Assembly: GCF_019884785.1 (NCBI RefSeq)
Contig: NZ_CP082326.1
Coordinates: 1,295,355 to 1,359,354 of the forward strand
DNA: 64,000 bases
Reading direction: 5' to 3'
Source of the DNA: Crassaminicella profunda
GTDB taxonomy: Bacteria; Bacillota; Clostridia; Peptostreptococcales; Thermotaleaceae
How positions within the stretch are numbered: position 1 is the stretch's first letter; each line of letters begins with the position of its first letter. Shown here piece by piece: positions 8,338 to 16,320 of the stretch. The translations under genes and the position numbers were made by a program. A model generated the notes under the pieces. It was given only the letters and a program-made list of their open reading frames with translations, did not search any database and was not told the origin of the DNA.

Positions 8338-8382
8338 GTGATGAGTAAAAAGAGCATTGTATTAAGGGTGGTTTTTGAATAA
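8338..8382 (+). CDS. Leader peptide (M)MSKKSIVLRVVFE
   Basis: A 13-14 codon frame (GTG 8338 or ATG 8341) follows a strong SD, AGAAAGGGAG at 8321-8330. Its last codons lie in the left arm of a long hairpin. It ends 107 nt before the GNAT gene and resembles leader peptides of inducible antibiotic-resistance genes; the SIV residues echo CIV in two other leaders of this array. Confidence 0.5.
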   Translation: MMSKKSIVLRVVFE

Positions 8383-8443
8383 CACGCCTAAGATACTATT
8401 TGAACATATATTATTACTTTGCGTGTTATTCTTTTATCACCCT
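8365..8443 (+). promoter_or_regulatory. Long hairpin overlapping the leader peptide
   Basis: The 23-nt arms 8365-8387 and 8421-8443 pair almost throughout: AGGGTG with CACCCT at the base and GAATAACACGC with GCGTGTTATTC at the top, with a few mismatches in between. The leader's coding end lies in the left arm, so a ribosome on the leader would melt it. It is probably an attenuator for the GNAT gene. Confidence 0.55.
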
Positions 8444-8489
8444 ATATTTGGTTGATTAAAAAATAACATATCAAAGGAGTATATTAAAA

Positions 8490-9122
8490 ATGCATATATC
8501 AATTAGATTAGAAAATGAAAATGATTTTAGAAATGTGGAAAACTTGACAAGAGAGGCATTTTGGGATGTATATAAACCTGGTTGTGATGAACATTTAGTA
8601 GTTCATAAAATCAGAAAGACAAATGCATTTATCAAAGAATTAGATTTTGTTGCATATGATGAAGAAACAATTGTTGGTAATGTAATTTATTCAAAAGCAA
8701 AGGTAATTAATGAAAATAATGAGGAGTTTGAAATTCTGTGCATGGGACCTCTTGGGGTATTACCTTCTTATCAAGGTAAAGGAATTGGAACTCTACTTAT
8801 GAACCATTCTATTAAAGTTGCCAAAACATTAGGTTATAATGCAATCGTAATTTTTGGTAATCCAAACTATTATCATCGCTTTGGTTTTGACAATGCTAAG
8901 AAGTATAAAATTAAAACATCATGGGGAGATAATTTTGAAGATTTCATGGTATTAGAATTATATGAAGGTTCACTTGAAGGAATTTCGGGCAAGTTTTACG
9001 AGGATTCTGTTTTTGAAATAAATAAGGACGAATTAATTATTTTTGAAAAACAGTTTCCTTATAAGGAAAAACATTCTTCGATAAGTAATCATAATATATG
9101 TAACAAATTATTAAAGAGTTAA
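8490..9122 (+). CDS. GNAT N-acetyltransferase
   Basis: A 210-residue acetyl-CoA-dependent acetyltransferase. Motif A is PLGVLPSYQGKGIGTLLMNHS (Q/RxxGxG/A pyrophosphate loop, about residues 88-108), followed by the beta-5 and Asn/Tyr segment VIFGNPNYYHRFGF. The N-terminal strand MHISIRLENENDF and the overall order match YhbS-type GNATs, which have a C-terminal extension as here. The substrate is unknown. SD AAAGGAG is 11 nt before the ATG. A leader peptide and hairpin suggest inducible expression. Confidence 0.85.
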   Translation: MHISIRLENENDFRNVENLTREAFWDVYKPGCDEHLVVHKIRKTNAFIKELDFVAYDEETIVGNVIYSKAKVINENNEEFEILCMGPLGVLPSYQGKGIGTLLMNHSIKVAKTLGYNAIVIFGNPNYYHRFGFDNAKKYKIKTSWGDNFEDFMVLELYEGSLEGISGKFYEDSVFEINKDELIIFEKQFPYKEKHSSISNHNICNKLLKS

Positions 9123-9148
9123 TTCGTAAGATTCTTAAAAAAGAAATG

Positions 9149-9173
9149 AAGGGAAGTCAAAATGACTTCCCTT
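9149..9173 (+). terminator. Intrinsic terminator after GNAT
   Basis: AAGGGAAGTCA pairs perfectly with TGACTTCCCTT around an AAA loop; the tail is A-rich rather than T-rich, so it may act mainly on the other strand or as a 3' end stabiliser. Confidence 0.55.
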
Positions 9174-9299
9174 AAAAATTGGAGATACTGCTGTAATCAT
9201 TGAAAAAATTATTATAGCTTTTTAAGAGAAGATAATAAATTTAAGTGTCAGAAAAAACGTAGTCAGTTAAAATGTTGAATTTAGAAAGAGAGGTCACTT

Positions 9300-9749
9300 A
9301 TGATTAGAGTTGTTACGGATCAAGATTTCAATGTATGGTTAGAATTAGCTAGAGAGGTTGAACCCTTATTTGGTGAAATGGTAGGATGTGAAGATTTTAA
9401 AAAAGGAATAAAAGAATGCATATCTAATGTATCAGCTTTTTGCATTGTAGATACTAATAATGATATTGGAGGAATCATTGCAATTAATAAAGATGAGAAT
9501 GAAATAGCTTGGTTAGCAGTCAGAAAAAAATACAGAGGAAAGGGATATGGATATCAATTAGTAAAAGAAGCAATTGATTGTTTAAATAATAAAAAGCCTG
9601 TATTTGTACAAACTTTTTCTTCAAATGTGAAAGCTGGTAAACCCGCAAGAAAGGTATATATGCAATTTGGATTTAAAGATTATAAAGATGGTGGAAAAAA
9701 TCCTGCTGGTATTGATACAATAATCATGAAGTTGGAAAGTAGTAATTAA
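9300..9749 (+). CDS. GNAT N-acetyltransferase
   Basis: A 149-residue single-domain acetyltransferase. Motif A is WLAVRKKYRGKGYGYQLVKEA (RxxGxG, about residues 75-94), preceded by GGIIAINKDENEIAW and followed by the FVQTFSSNVKAGKPARKVYMQFGF segment typical of motif B. It would transfer an acetyl group from acetyl-CoA to an unidentified amine. SD AGAGAGG is 6 nt before the ATG. It shares its cassette with the small membrane protein at 9815. Confidence 0.85.
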   Translation: MIRVVTDQDFNVWLELAREVEPLFGEMVGCEDFKKGIKECISNVSAFCIVDTNNDIGGIIAINKDENEIAWLAVRKKYRGKGYGYQLVKEAIDCLNNKKPVFVQTFSSNVKAGKPARKVYMQFGFKDYKDGGKNPAGIDTIIMKLESSN

Positions 9750-9814
9750 GTTAGAAAATATATAAGATAAGCTTTATAAAATGGAAATTATACAAACTTA
9801 AAAGGAGTAAAATT

Positions 9815-10090
9815 ATGAATAATACAATTATTTGGAGACTCATAGGAGCAATATTATTAATAAGTATAGTAAGTTGTATTAGTCAGATACGAAGTGATAT
9901 TGCACGTATAAATGTAAATTTAAATAGGATTGCTAAGCAAGTTGGAGTGCCTGATACAGTAACGGATGAATTAAAAAGTCTTCTTTTAGAAGGTAAAAGG
10001 ATTAAAGCAATTAAAAAATATAGAATGTCTACTGGAGCGGGGTTACTTGAAGCCAAAGAATATGTTGATTCCTTAAGTGAAAGGGAATAA
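9815..10090 (+). CDS. Small membrane-anchored protein with L7/L12 C-terminal-like domain
   Basis: A 91-residue protein with one N-terminal hydrophobic helix (about residues 7-23) and then a short soluble part. The last ~45 residues (LLLEGKRIKAIKKYRMSTGAGLLEAKEYVDSL) have the pattern of the ribosomal protein L7/L12 C-terminal fold, which also occurs in many small proteins of unknown function in Firmicutes. SD AAAGGAG is well placed. It precedes the R2 repeat, so it is the last gene of its cassette. I do not assign a function. Confidence 0.75.
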   Translation: MNNTIIWRLIGAILLISIVSCISQIRSDIARINVNLNRIAKQVGVPDTVTDELKSLLLEGKRIKAIKKYRMSTGAGLLEAKEYVDSLSERE

Positions 10091-10104
10091 AATAGGTAAA
10101 CAAT

Positions 10105-10325
10105 CTTTTTATATTACGTATTGAATCAAACTAAATTAAAATTGTAACTAAATCACCCATCTTTATGATATTTATATAAGAAGGGGTGATTTTTTGCGTT
10201 ATAGGAGATCTATGGACAAAGAGATGTAAAAAAGAAACTATTAGAGAATAAGAATGATATGTATACATTGAATATTCAGAAAAGACAATTGAAAAATGTT
10301 AAAATATGGTATAAAATCATAAATA
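10105..10325 (+). repeat. yunB/cassette repeat R2 with internal deletion
   Basis: 10105-10209 is the cassette-end sequence (TATTACGTATTGAATC...), the AATCACCC...GGGGTGATTTTTT hairpin and the yunB start TTGCGTTATAGGAGAT. It then jumps to the distal P' block (GGACAAAGAGATG..., GAAACTATTAGAGAATAAGA, TATGGTATAAAAT) at 10212-10325. The rest of yunB and the junction are deleted. Confidence 0.8.
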
Positions 10326-10382
10326 AATAGAAGATGGTATTGATTTGTTTAGTTGTAAGCCTTCAAGAATATACATAAAGAC

Positions 10383-10445
10383 ACTCTAGATTAAGGTTTA
10401 AGTGAAAGAGTTGCCACATCCTTGTGGCTTTTGCTTTTCTAGAGT
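10383..10445 (+). terminator. Nested hairpin, terminator or attenuator before tandem GNAT gene
   Basis: An inner stem GCCACA/TGTGGC (10413-10428) followed by TTTTGCTTTT is enclosed by ACTCTAGA (10383-10390) and TCTAGAGT (10438-10445). It lies between the cassette promoter and the gene at 10548, so it could attenuate transcription; a weak 14-codon frame (MVLICLVVSLQEYT, 10333) precedes it. Confidence 0.55.
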
Positions 10446-10547
10446 ATGTCACAGCCATAAAGAGGTAGGTGATGAAGAAGTTACACAATAGTAAAAAATA
10501 CGTTACAAAAGTACTTTAATATAAACTAAAGGTAGGGGGAGATAAAT

Positions 10548-11405
10548 ATGTTTACTTATAAAACGCTTGAAAATACAAATATTGAAATACTACATCAAAC
10601 ATTTGTAAGTGCATTTTCTGATTATCAAGTTAAAATTGAGTTGCCCCTTTGGAAGTTTCAACAAATGCTTCAAAGAAGAGGTTATGTTTCATGCTTTTCC
10701 ATAGGTGCATTTAAAAATGAGGAGTTAGTGGGATTTGTTTTAAATGGATTTAGAAACTGGAATGGGAATCTAACTGTATATGACATAGGGACAGGTGTTA
10801 GAGGTGAGTATAGGAAACAAGGGATAACAAGTACTATGCTTTTAAGTATTAGAGAGTTGATTAAAGAAAAAAAAGTGGAGCAATATTTACTTGAAGTACT
10901 TCAACCCAACACATCTGCAATTCAACTTTACAAAAAACAAGGATTTGAGATTATAAGAAATTTTGCATGCTTTCAGTTAGATAAGAATAAATATAAGCCA
11001 ATAACAACCTACAAAGTTAAACATGTGGATAGAATTAGTTCAACTAATTGGGAACAATTAACTGAATTCTGGGATTTCGTGCCATCTTGGCAAAATTCTA
11101 TTGATTCAATCAATACTGTATCAGATACACTTATACATTCTATTATACATTTTGACGATGTCATTGTGGGCTATGGTGTGATTGATAAGAAAACAGGAGA
11201 TATTCCTCAAATAGCAGTAAATAAGAATTATAGACGTAAAGGAATTGCAAGAAGTATTGTTACGGATTTGCTAAAAAATACAGAATCATGTAAGATTGAG
11301 GTTCTTAATGTAGACAACGAGTGTAAATCTACAAAAGAATTTTTACTCGAGTTAGGATTTGAATATGTTATTGGCCAATATGAAATGATTTCAAAGTTAT
11401 GTTGA
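10548..11405 (+). CDS. Tandem-domain GNAT acetyltransferase
   Basis: A 285-residue protein with two GNAT domains. The first (about 1-150) has motif A GTGVRGEYRKQGITSTMLLS and the following EVLQPNTSAIQLYKKQGFE segment. The second (about 155-285) has AVNKNYRRKGIARSIVTDLL and KEFLLELGFE. Double GNATs of this size include mycothiol synthase-like and aminoglycoside-type enzymes, but nothing here fixes the substrate. SD GGGGGAG precedes the ATG by 8 nt. The gene follows a promoter block and a nested hairpin, suggesting regulated expression. Confidence 0.82.
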   Translation: MFTYKTLENTNIEILHQTFVSAFSDYQVKIELPLWKFQQMLQRRGYVSCFSIGAFKNEELVGFVLNGFRNWNGNLTVYDIGTGVRGEYRKQGITSTMLLSIRELIKEKKVEQYLLEVLQPNTSAIQLYKKQGFEIIRNFACFQLDKNKYKPITTYKVKHVDRISSTNWEQLTEFWDFVPSWQNSIDSINTVSDTLIHSIIHFDDVIVGYGVIDKKTGDIPQIAVNKNYRRKGIARSIVTDLLKNTESCKIEVLNVDNECKSTKEFLLELGFEYVIGQYEMISKLC

Positions 11406-11500
11406 ATAATCATAAAATGTAATTAGTAAATAATAAATCTTTACATAATATTATAGATGTGTTATGTGTAATAAATAGGATTTAAATGATAGGAGAGGTA
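11403..11500 (+). repeat. Cassette promoter block, diverged copy
   Basis: TGTTGAATAATCATAAAAT..., TAATATTATAGATGTGTTAT and a GTAATAAA-type continuation match the distal P' block (compare 16685-16760). It follows the tandem GNAT directly with no yunB copy in between. Confidence 0.6.
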
Positions 11501-11506
11501 TGAAAT

Positions 11507-11664
11507 ATGTTTATAAGAGAAATTAAAATTAGCGATGCACATGCCTTTTAACAAATGCAATTTGACTTACATAAAGAAACAAAATACATGATGTACGAAC
11601 CTAATGAAAGAACCAAGAATTTAAACCTATACTTTCACAGAAATATAGCAGAAAATATCATGTA
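11507..11664 (+). pseudogene. Broken GNAT acetyltransferase, N-terminal remnant
   Basis: After a good SD (GGAGAGG), the frame reads MFIREIKISDAHAF, a TAA at 11549, then in the same frame QMQFDLHKETKYMMYEPNERTKN, which matches the start of small GNAT proteins. A second stop follows at about 11662 and the acetyl-CoA-binding part is missing. It is a nonsense-mutated and truncated gene. Confidence 0.65.
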
Positions 11665-11723
11665 GTTTTCCTGATGATTAGATAAAATAGAAATGAATCA
11701 AATCAAGAAAAGAGGTAAACTAT

Positions 11724-11840
11724 ATGGAAAAAGCAAGAGTTAACATTTTTGAATTATTTGGCACCAATTATGAAATTCTTGATGAGAGAGAAAACTTCGA
11801 ACTGTATGATAAACGATTTTTGGGACGGGAGAATGAGTGA
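11724..11840 (+). CDS. Short hypothetical ORF (38 aa)
   Basis: A 38-residue frame beginning MEKARVNIFELFGTNYEI with SD AGAGG 9 nt upstream. It is acidic and has no recognisable domain. It may be a small protein, or the surviving N-terminus of a deleted gene that filled the gap before the next acetyltransferase. Confidence 0.35.
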   Translation: MEKARVNIFELFGTNYEILDERENFELYDKRFLGRENE

Positions 11841-11913
11841 AGAAGGATAAACTATAATATTTTTAGTAATCGTCACAACAGTAAAATATTGAAATCTAAA
11901 GGAGGAAAATTAG

Positions 11914-12438
11914 ATGGATAGCATTGAAACAAAAACACTTAACTTTCAGATTCGTTTTGCGGAAAAGAAAGATGCGAATTTGATTGTAAAGTATATTCGT
12001 GAGTTGGCGTCTTATGAAAACGAGTTAGATCAAGTTACTGTAACACCAGATACCTTAGGAAAATATATGTTTGATCAAGGTGGAGCAGAAGCTCTTATTG
12101 GCGAATATAAAGGAGAGCCTATAGGATTCGCTTTTTTTCATAGAAGTTTTTCAACATTTTTGGGAAAACCGGGGATTGCCTTAGTAGATTTATATATAGA
12201 ACCTTATTCAAGAGGTAATGGTTTTGGAAAAATGATGCTTTCGTATTTAGCACATATTGCTAAAGAAAGAAATTGTGATCGTTTAGAATGGTGGTGCCAT
12301 GATTGGAACACAGCTGCAATTGAGCGATATGTTAATTGGGGTGCAAGTATGGTGAAAAATATTCGGGTCTATCGTATGGATGGAAAAAACCTTAATGATT
12401 TTTCAAAAGAATATGCAATACAAAGTATAGATAAGTAA
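11914..12438 (+). CDS. GNAT acetyltransferase, diamine (SSAT)-like
   Basis: A 174-residue acetyltransferase. Motif A, VDLYIEPYSRGNGFGKMMLSYLA (about 92-114), and the DRLEWWCHDWNTAAIERYVNWGA segment with its WCHDWN...A..Y core match the spermidine/spermine or thialysine acetyltransferase group of GNATs. The likely substrate is a polyamine or a related amine, by family only. SD AAAGGAGG is 8 nt before the ATG. It is the last gene before repeat R3. Confidence 0.85.
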   Translation: MDSIETKTLNFQIRFAEKKDANLIVKYIRELASYENELDQVTVTPDTLGKYMFDQGGAEALIGEYKGEPIGFAFFHRSFSTFLGKPGIALVDLYIEPYSRGNGFGKMMLSYLAHIAKERNCDRLEWWCHDWNTAAIERYVNWGASMVKNIRVYRMDGKNLNDFSKEYAIQSIDK

Positions 12439-12477
12439 GGGTTTATAATTATATCTAATAAATAGTATTTCTGGCAA

Positions 12478-12780
12478 ATTAATTATGTATTGAATATAAA
12501 TAAGCTTAAAATTTTAACTAAATCATTCCCCTTTATCATATTTATATAAGAAGGGGAGATTTTTTGCGTTATAGGAGATAACGCCGTAGAAAAATGAAAG
12601 GTAGATTAAAAGCATTTATTATCATATTACTTATATTTTTAATACTTATGTATGAATTCTTATTAGTAAATCAGAAAATAGAATTGATAAATACTAAATT
12701 TTGGTCTAATATTATAGATGCGTTATGTGCAATATTATAAAAAAGATAAAATGCATACTATACAATAGTAGAAAAGGGCG
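12478..12780 (+). repeat. yunB/cassette repeat R3, junction deleted by short homology
   Basis: 12478-12679 holds the cassette-end sequence, hairpin, TTG start and yunB codons down to ATCAGAAAATA. The sequence then continues directly as GAATTGATAAATAC...TTTTGGTCTAATATTATAG, the distal P' block. ATCAGAAAATA occurs in both yunB and P', so the junction was lost by recombination at this 11-bp homology. Confidence 0.85.
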
Positions 12781-12820
12781 AAGATTATTTATAATGTAGG
12801 ATATTAGGTGGTGAGGATAA

Positions 12821-13357
12821 ATGAATAATATACAAGTAATTATATGGCTTTTTCCTATACTTTTTATTTTCCACGATTTTGAAGAAATAATTTTCATGCA
12901 AGTGTGGATAAGTAAAAATAAACGCTATTTATGCGAGCGGTTTCCTGCATTATCCAAAAATTTACTACCTCATTTTGATAATATTACAACGGCATCTTTT
13001 GCTTTTGGAGTAGCAGAAGAATTTATTTTAATTAGTATAATTACAGTTATTTCCTATATGATGAATTGGTACAGCCTATGGATAGGCTTATTTATCGCTT
13101 TTACTTTACATTTGTTAATACATTGTTTTCAAACGCTGATAGTAAGAAAATATGTTCCTGCTATTGTTACAAGCGTTATTTGTTTGCCTATCTGTATTTA
13201 TATCATTAAGCAGATCATAAAAGTGTCCACATTAAATACCGTAATTTTGTATTCTATTTTTGGATTTATAATTATGGTAATCAATTTAGGTATCATTCAC
13301 AAAGGTATGAGTATATTCAGCAAATGGTTAGCTCGATATGAACACCAAAGTCAATGA
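12821..13357 (+). CDS. HXXEE-type membrane protein
   Basis: A 178-residue hydrophobic protein with about five membrane segments. Near the N-terminus it has FHDFEEIIF, the HxxEE motif that names this domain family, and later conserved His residues (HLLIHCFQ) within helices. Function in the family is unknown; the acidic and His residues in membrane helices suggest metal or small-molecule handling. SD GGTGGTGAGG lies 6-8 nt before the ATG. It is the single gene of its cassette, driven by the promoter block at about 12683-12715. Confidence 0.75.
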   Translation: MNNIQVIIWLFPILFIFHDFEEIIFMQVWISKNKRYLCERFPALSKNLLPHFDNITTASFAFGVAEEFILISIITVISYMMNWYSLWIGLFIAFTLHLLIHCFQTLIVRKYVPAIVTSVICLPICIYIIKQIIKVSTLNTVILYSIFGFIIMVINLGIIHKGMSIFSKWLARYEHQSQ

Positions 13358-13385
13358 ACATAATTAATTTTTAAGGAGTGATTTT

Positions 13386-13475
13386 ATGAAGAAATGCATT
13401 GTAATAATGGGATGGTCAGAAAAGTATTTTAGTATAAAGGAGAGAATTAAACGTGACTATTCCAAATTCAAATAA
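13386..13475 (+). CDS. Leader ORF overlapping the Vat/CatB-like gene
   Basis: A 29-codon frame beginning [15 protein letters not shown], with SD AAGGAGTG 8 nt upstream, overlaps the first 23 nt of the acetyltransferase gene in another frame and contains its SD (AAAGGAGAG). Translation of this leader would run through the downstream initiation site. CIV is shared with the leader upstream of the esterase. Confidence 0.5.
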   Translation: MKKCIVIMGWSEKYFSIKERIKRDYSKFK

Positions 13476-14082
13476 AGTGTATCCAAGAAGTAATGATTAT
13501 CAAACAATATATCTTAAAAATGTAATTACGAGAGATAATATAAAAGTTGGAGATTATACAATATACAATGATTTTTATAATAATCCAAGAAATTTTGAAA
13601 AAAATAATGTATTATATCATTATCCAGTAAATAATGATAAATTAATAATTGGAAAGTTTTGTTCAATTGCATGTAAAGCCAAGTTTCTCATGACTAGCGG
13701 CAACCATACAATGAAATCATTATCTACTTATACATTTCCTATTTTTGGAGAAGAATGGGATGAAACATTAAAACCAAAAGATGCTTGGGATAACAAAGGT
13801 GATATTGTAATTGGGAATGATGTGTGGATAGGATATGATGCCATAATTATGTCGGGTGTGAAAATTGGAGATGGTGCAATTATTGGAACTAGAGCAGTAG
13901 TTACTAATGATGTTCCACCTTATACTATTGTTGGAGGAGTACCCGCAAAAGTTATAAAGAAAAGATTTAGTGATGATGTGATTTTTAAATTGTTGAAAAT
14001 TAAGTGGTGGGATTGGCCATATGAAAAAATCCAAACCAATATTCAATATATTCAATCAGGAAACATTGATAAGTTAGAGTGA
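13453..14082 (+). CDS. Vat/CatB-family xenobiotic O-acetyltransferase
   Basis: A 209-residue left-handed beta-helix (hexapeptide repeat) acetyltransferase. The order [20 protein letters not shown] (with the catalytic His), the loop that covers the active site, [55 protein letters not shown] and the C-terminal helix WWDW is that of streptogramin A (Vat) and type B chloramphenicol acetyltransferases. It would inactivate a hydroxyl-bearing antibiotic with acetyl-CoA; which one is inference. The start is GTG at 13453, with SD AAAGGAGAG inside an upstream leader frame. The R4 repeat follows. Confidence 0.85.
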   Translation: MTIPNSNKVYPRSNDYQTIYLKNVITRDNIKVGDYTIYNDFYNNPRNFEKNNVLYHYPVNNDKLIIGKFCSIACKAKFLMTSGNHTMKSLSTYTFPIFGEEWDETLKPKDAWDNKGDIVIGNDVWIGYDAIIMSGVKIGDGAIIGTRAVVTNDVPPYTIVGGVPAKVIKKRFSDDVIFKLLKIKWWDWPYEKIQTNIQYIQSGNIDKLE

Positions 14083-14137
14083 TATAAAAAAATATTTTGG
14101 TATTTATAAGTAAATAAGTGGTATTTTATGTCTTGTT

Positions 14138-14250
14138 TTTCTTATATTACGTATTGAATATAAACTAAATTAAAATTGTAACTAAATCACCCCTTACCAT
14201 CATATTTATATAAGAAGGGGTGATTTTTGCGTTATAGGAGATAAAAGCTT
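14138..14250 (+). repeat. yunB/cassette repeat R4, truncated
   Basis: CTTATATTACGTATTGAATA..., ATTGTAACTAAATCACCCC, hairpin and the yunB start TTGCGTTATAGGAGAT are intact to ~14243; after AAAAGCTTTTAGAAAAATG the sequence becomes unrelated DNA. No junction or promoter block is present. Confidence 0.8.
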
Positions 14251-14258
14251 TTAGAAAA

Positions 14259-14384
14259 ATGCATGGAATAAGCTCTTCGGTAGCGCGCGAGCCGGGAGTA
14301 AATCTCAAGGCATATTTTGAATTTCCAATTGTAACTGGGGCTACTATTTTTGAAATTTTATCTCGGAGGAAATCTATTGTATAA
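14259..14384 (+). other. GC-richer remnant, possibly of a membrane-protein gene
   Basis: A 41-codon frame (MHGISSSVAREPGVNLKAYF...) starts where repeat R4 breaks off. It includes GTAGCGCGCGAGCCGGGAG, clearly richer in GC than its surroundings. The piece KAYFEFPIVTGATIFEIL faintly recalls the end of undecaprenyl-diphosphatase (UppP/BacA), but the match is too short to trust. It is probably the 3' remnant of a gene of foreign origin. Confidence 0.3.
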
Positions 14385-14507
14385 TATAAGGAATATGAGT
14401 GATGGTTTTGTTCGTAATAGTAGAATGTTGCGTTATAAATTATACACAAGATTAAATTAAGAGAGACAAACTTTAATAAACTAGATATACAAAGGAGAGT
14501 TTAAAAG

Positions 14508-14981
14508 ATGGAACAAGAGCATAAATCAGTACAAAAAATGTGGGGAAATTATTTAACGTCTATAGGCGAGAATATTAGCAATACTAATAAAAATTACACT
14601 TCATGGTATTTTTGTGATAATGAAAAAAGTGCTAATGATTTAGCAAAATTAGTTAAACAAGGCATTAAAAGAGCAACTACTTCATTATATTATTTTTATG
14701 AAGTGGATGGTGAAACATTACCTGAAGAGAGAGAATTTAGTATAGTTACAGATTGGGATGGAATAGCCCAATGTATTATTCAAACAAAGAAAGTAACTGT
14801 ATTACCTTTCAAAAAAGTAACAGAAGAATTTGCAAAAACAGAAGGTGAAGGGGATAAGTCTCTAAAGTATTGGCGAAAGGAACATATAGATGTTTATACT
14901 AGAAGATTAAAAGAGCAAGAAATGGAATTTTCGGAAGATATGTTAGTAGTATGTGAGGAATTTGAAGTGGTATATAAGTAA
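14508..14981 (+). CDS. ASCH-domain protein (copy 1)
   Basis: A 157-residue protein with the ASCH fold: SWYFCDNEKSANDLAKLVKQGIKRATTSLYYFYE at the front (the conserved G-x-K-x-AT segment), followed by strands ending in CIIQTKKVTVLPFKKVTEEFAKTEGEGDKSLKYWRKEH. ASCH domains are PUA-like and bind RNA or modified nucleosides; some act as N4-acetylcytidine amidohydrolases. A near-identical paralogue lies at 37708 in another cassette. SD AAAGGAGAG precedes the ATG. No promoter block is visible in the preceding DNA. Confidence 0.85.
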   Translation: MEQEHKSVQKMWGNYLTSIGENISNTNKNYTSWYFCDNEKSANDLAKLVKQGIKRATTSLYYFYEVDGETLPEEREFSIVTDWDGIAQCIIQTKKVTVLPFKKVTEEFAKTEGEGDKSLKYWRKEHIDVYTRRLKEQEMEFSEDMLVVCEEFEVVYK

Positions 14982-15001
14982 TAATATATTTAAGATACAA
15001 C

Positions 15002-15115
15002 ATTCTTATATTGTGCATTGAATGCAAACTAAATTAAAAGTGTAACTAAATCACCCACCTTTATCATCTTTAAATAAGAAGAGGGTGATTTTTTTATGAG
15101 GGATGGGATGTATAT
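15002..15115 (+). repeat. yunB/cassette repeat R5, core deleted
   Basis: 15002-15091 is the cassette end and hairpin (TCACCCACC...GAGGGTGATTTTTTT). It then runs straight into TATGAGGGATGGGATG, part of the P' block. GTGATTTTTT is present on both sides of the deleted part (yunB leader and P'), so the yunB codons and junction were lost at that short homology. Confidence 0.75.
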
Positions 15116-15269
15116 ATGATGAATTATGAAGAAGACACTATGTGTAAGAATAACTTTAAGTATAGTTTATATTGAAAAATATTCCAAATTACTATAGTAT
15201 TATCTTGCATAGTAAGGGTTTTCTATAATTATTCTTGTGAATCAAAAACGTTAAAGGGAGGTTCTTGTT

Positions 15270-15671
15270 CTGAAAAAATCTAAACTTATTATTTTATCAA
15301 TAGCAATTATTTTTATATTATGGGGATTTATATCCAAAACGCCTACATTAAAAGGTTTTTACCAGAGTGAAGTGAATGGATATCATATTCAAATGCTAAT
15401 TAGAGAAAAGGATAATAGTTTTGTTGAATGGACTGATAATAGGGAGGTTGATAGAGGAACTTACGAAAAAGTTAATACCAGCTCATATAGAATTAAGAGT
15501 AACAAACAAAGCTTTGAGTTAATATTAAATGATGATAATTCTTTTGAGATAGCTATAAACAAATTGAATGATGGAAACCCAATTGTTATGAAGAATACTA
15601 CAACTGATGATTATAGGATAAGTTTTGGCAAATGGGATGATGTAGATGAATATAAATCTTTATTAGAGTAA
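15270..15671 (+). CDS. Secreted or membrane-anchored small protein, probable CTG start
   Basis: The frame is open from a stop at 15252. A signal-anchor reads KKSKLIILSIAIIFILWGF, which is cut off if the first standard start (GTG 15372) is used. The only suitable initiator ahead of it is CTG at 15270, 8 nt after GGGAGG. From there the protein is 133 residues: one N-terminal hydrophobic helix and an extracytoplasmic domain rich in beta strands (GTYEKVNTSSYRIKSNKQSF). No family is recognised. Either CTG is used or an ATG has been lost by mutation. Confidence 0.6.
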   Translation: MKKSKLIILSIAIIFILWGFISKTPTLKGFYQSEVNGYHIQMLIREKDNSFVEWTDNREVDRGTYEKVNTSSYRIKSNKQSFELILNDDNSFEIAINKLNDGNPIVMKNTTTDDYRISFGKWDDVDEYKSLLE

Positions 15672-15756
15672 TATTTGTTGTAATTGATTATAAAGAGTAA
15701 TTCGCAACACTCGTATATGACCAATTAAAAATTATTTATATAATTGGAGGAAAAGG

Positions 15757-16281
15757 ATGAACAGATTGAAATTAGTTTTACCTACGCCAGAGTATAAGGA
15801 AAAACTTATGGATTATAAAAGAGAATTTATTGAAAGTGGAGATAGTATGGATGGTACTGCGGGTTTGAGAAATGCTGAAACTTTTGAAGAATGGTATAGT
15901 GCATTTTGCGATAATTTAAAAGAAGAAACTGTAAGAGATGGTTTAGTTCCCGCAACTACATATATGGCTATTTCTACTGATGATGGTCGTTTAATTGGTA
16001 TGGTTGATATTAGACATAGATTAAATGATTATTTGCTAAATTTTGGTGGACATATAGGTTATAGTGTTAGAAAATCAGAAAGACAACAAGGATATGCAAC
16101 TAAAATGTTATCATTAGCTTTAATAGAATGTGTAAAATTAAATATTAAAAAAGTTTTAATTACTTGCGATAGAGATAATGTTGCATCGGCAAAGACTATA
16201 ATAAATAATGGTGGAGAATTGGAAAATGAAATACCAGAAGGAAACCGAATGACACAAAGATATTGGATAACTTTAGGTTAA
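15757..16281 (+). CDS. GNAT N-acetyltransferase
   Basis: A 174-residue acetyltransferase related to those annotated as GNAT proteins acting on aminoglycoside-like or unknown substrates. Motif A is HIGYSVRKSERQQGYATKMLSLAL (RxxGxA, about 106-129), followed by VLITCDRDNVASAKTIINNGGELE, the usual NxxSxxxxxxxGG segment. The start MNRLKLVLPTPEYKEKLMDYKREF is the typical N-terminal strand and helix. SD TTGGAGGAA precedes the ATG. It shares a cassette with the small secreted protein upstream. Confidence 0.85.
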   Translation: MNRLKLVLPTPEYKEKLMDYKREFIESGDSMDGTAGLRNAETFEEWYSAFCDNLKEETVRDGLVPATTYMAISTDDGRLIGMVDIRHRLNDYLLNFGGHIGYSVRKSERQQGYATKMLSLALIECVKLNIKKVLITCDRDNVASAKTIINNGGELENEIPEGNRMTQRYWITLG

Positions 16282-16320
16282 GGCTATAAATATAATCTAT
16301 AGATAGACTAATTCCCATTG

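Noticed and set aside
14165-14449. 94-residue ORF on the - strand
   Set aside because: It runs through the R4 hairpin and the GC-richer remnant, has no SD and no recognisable domain.
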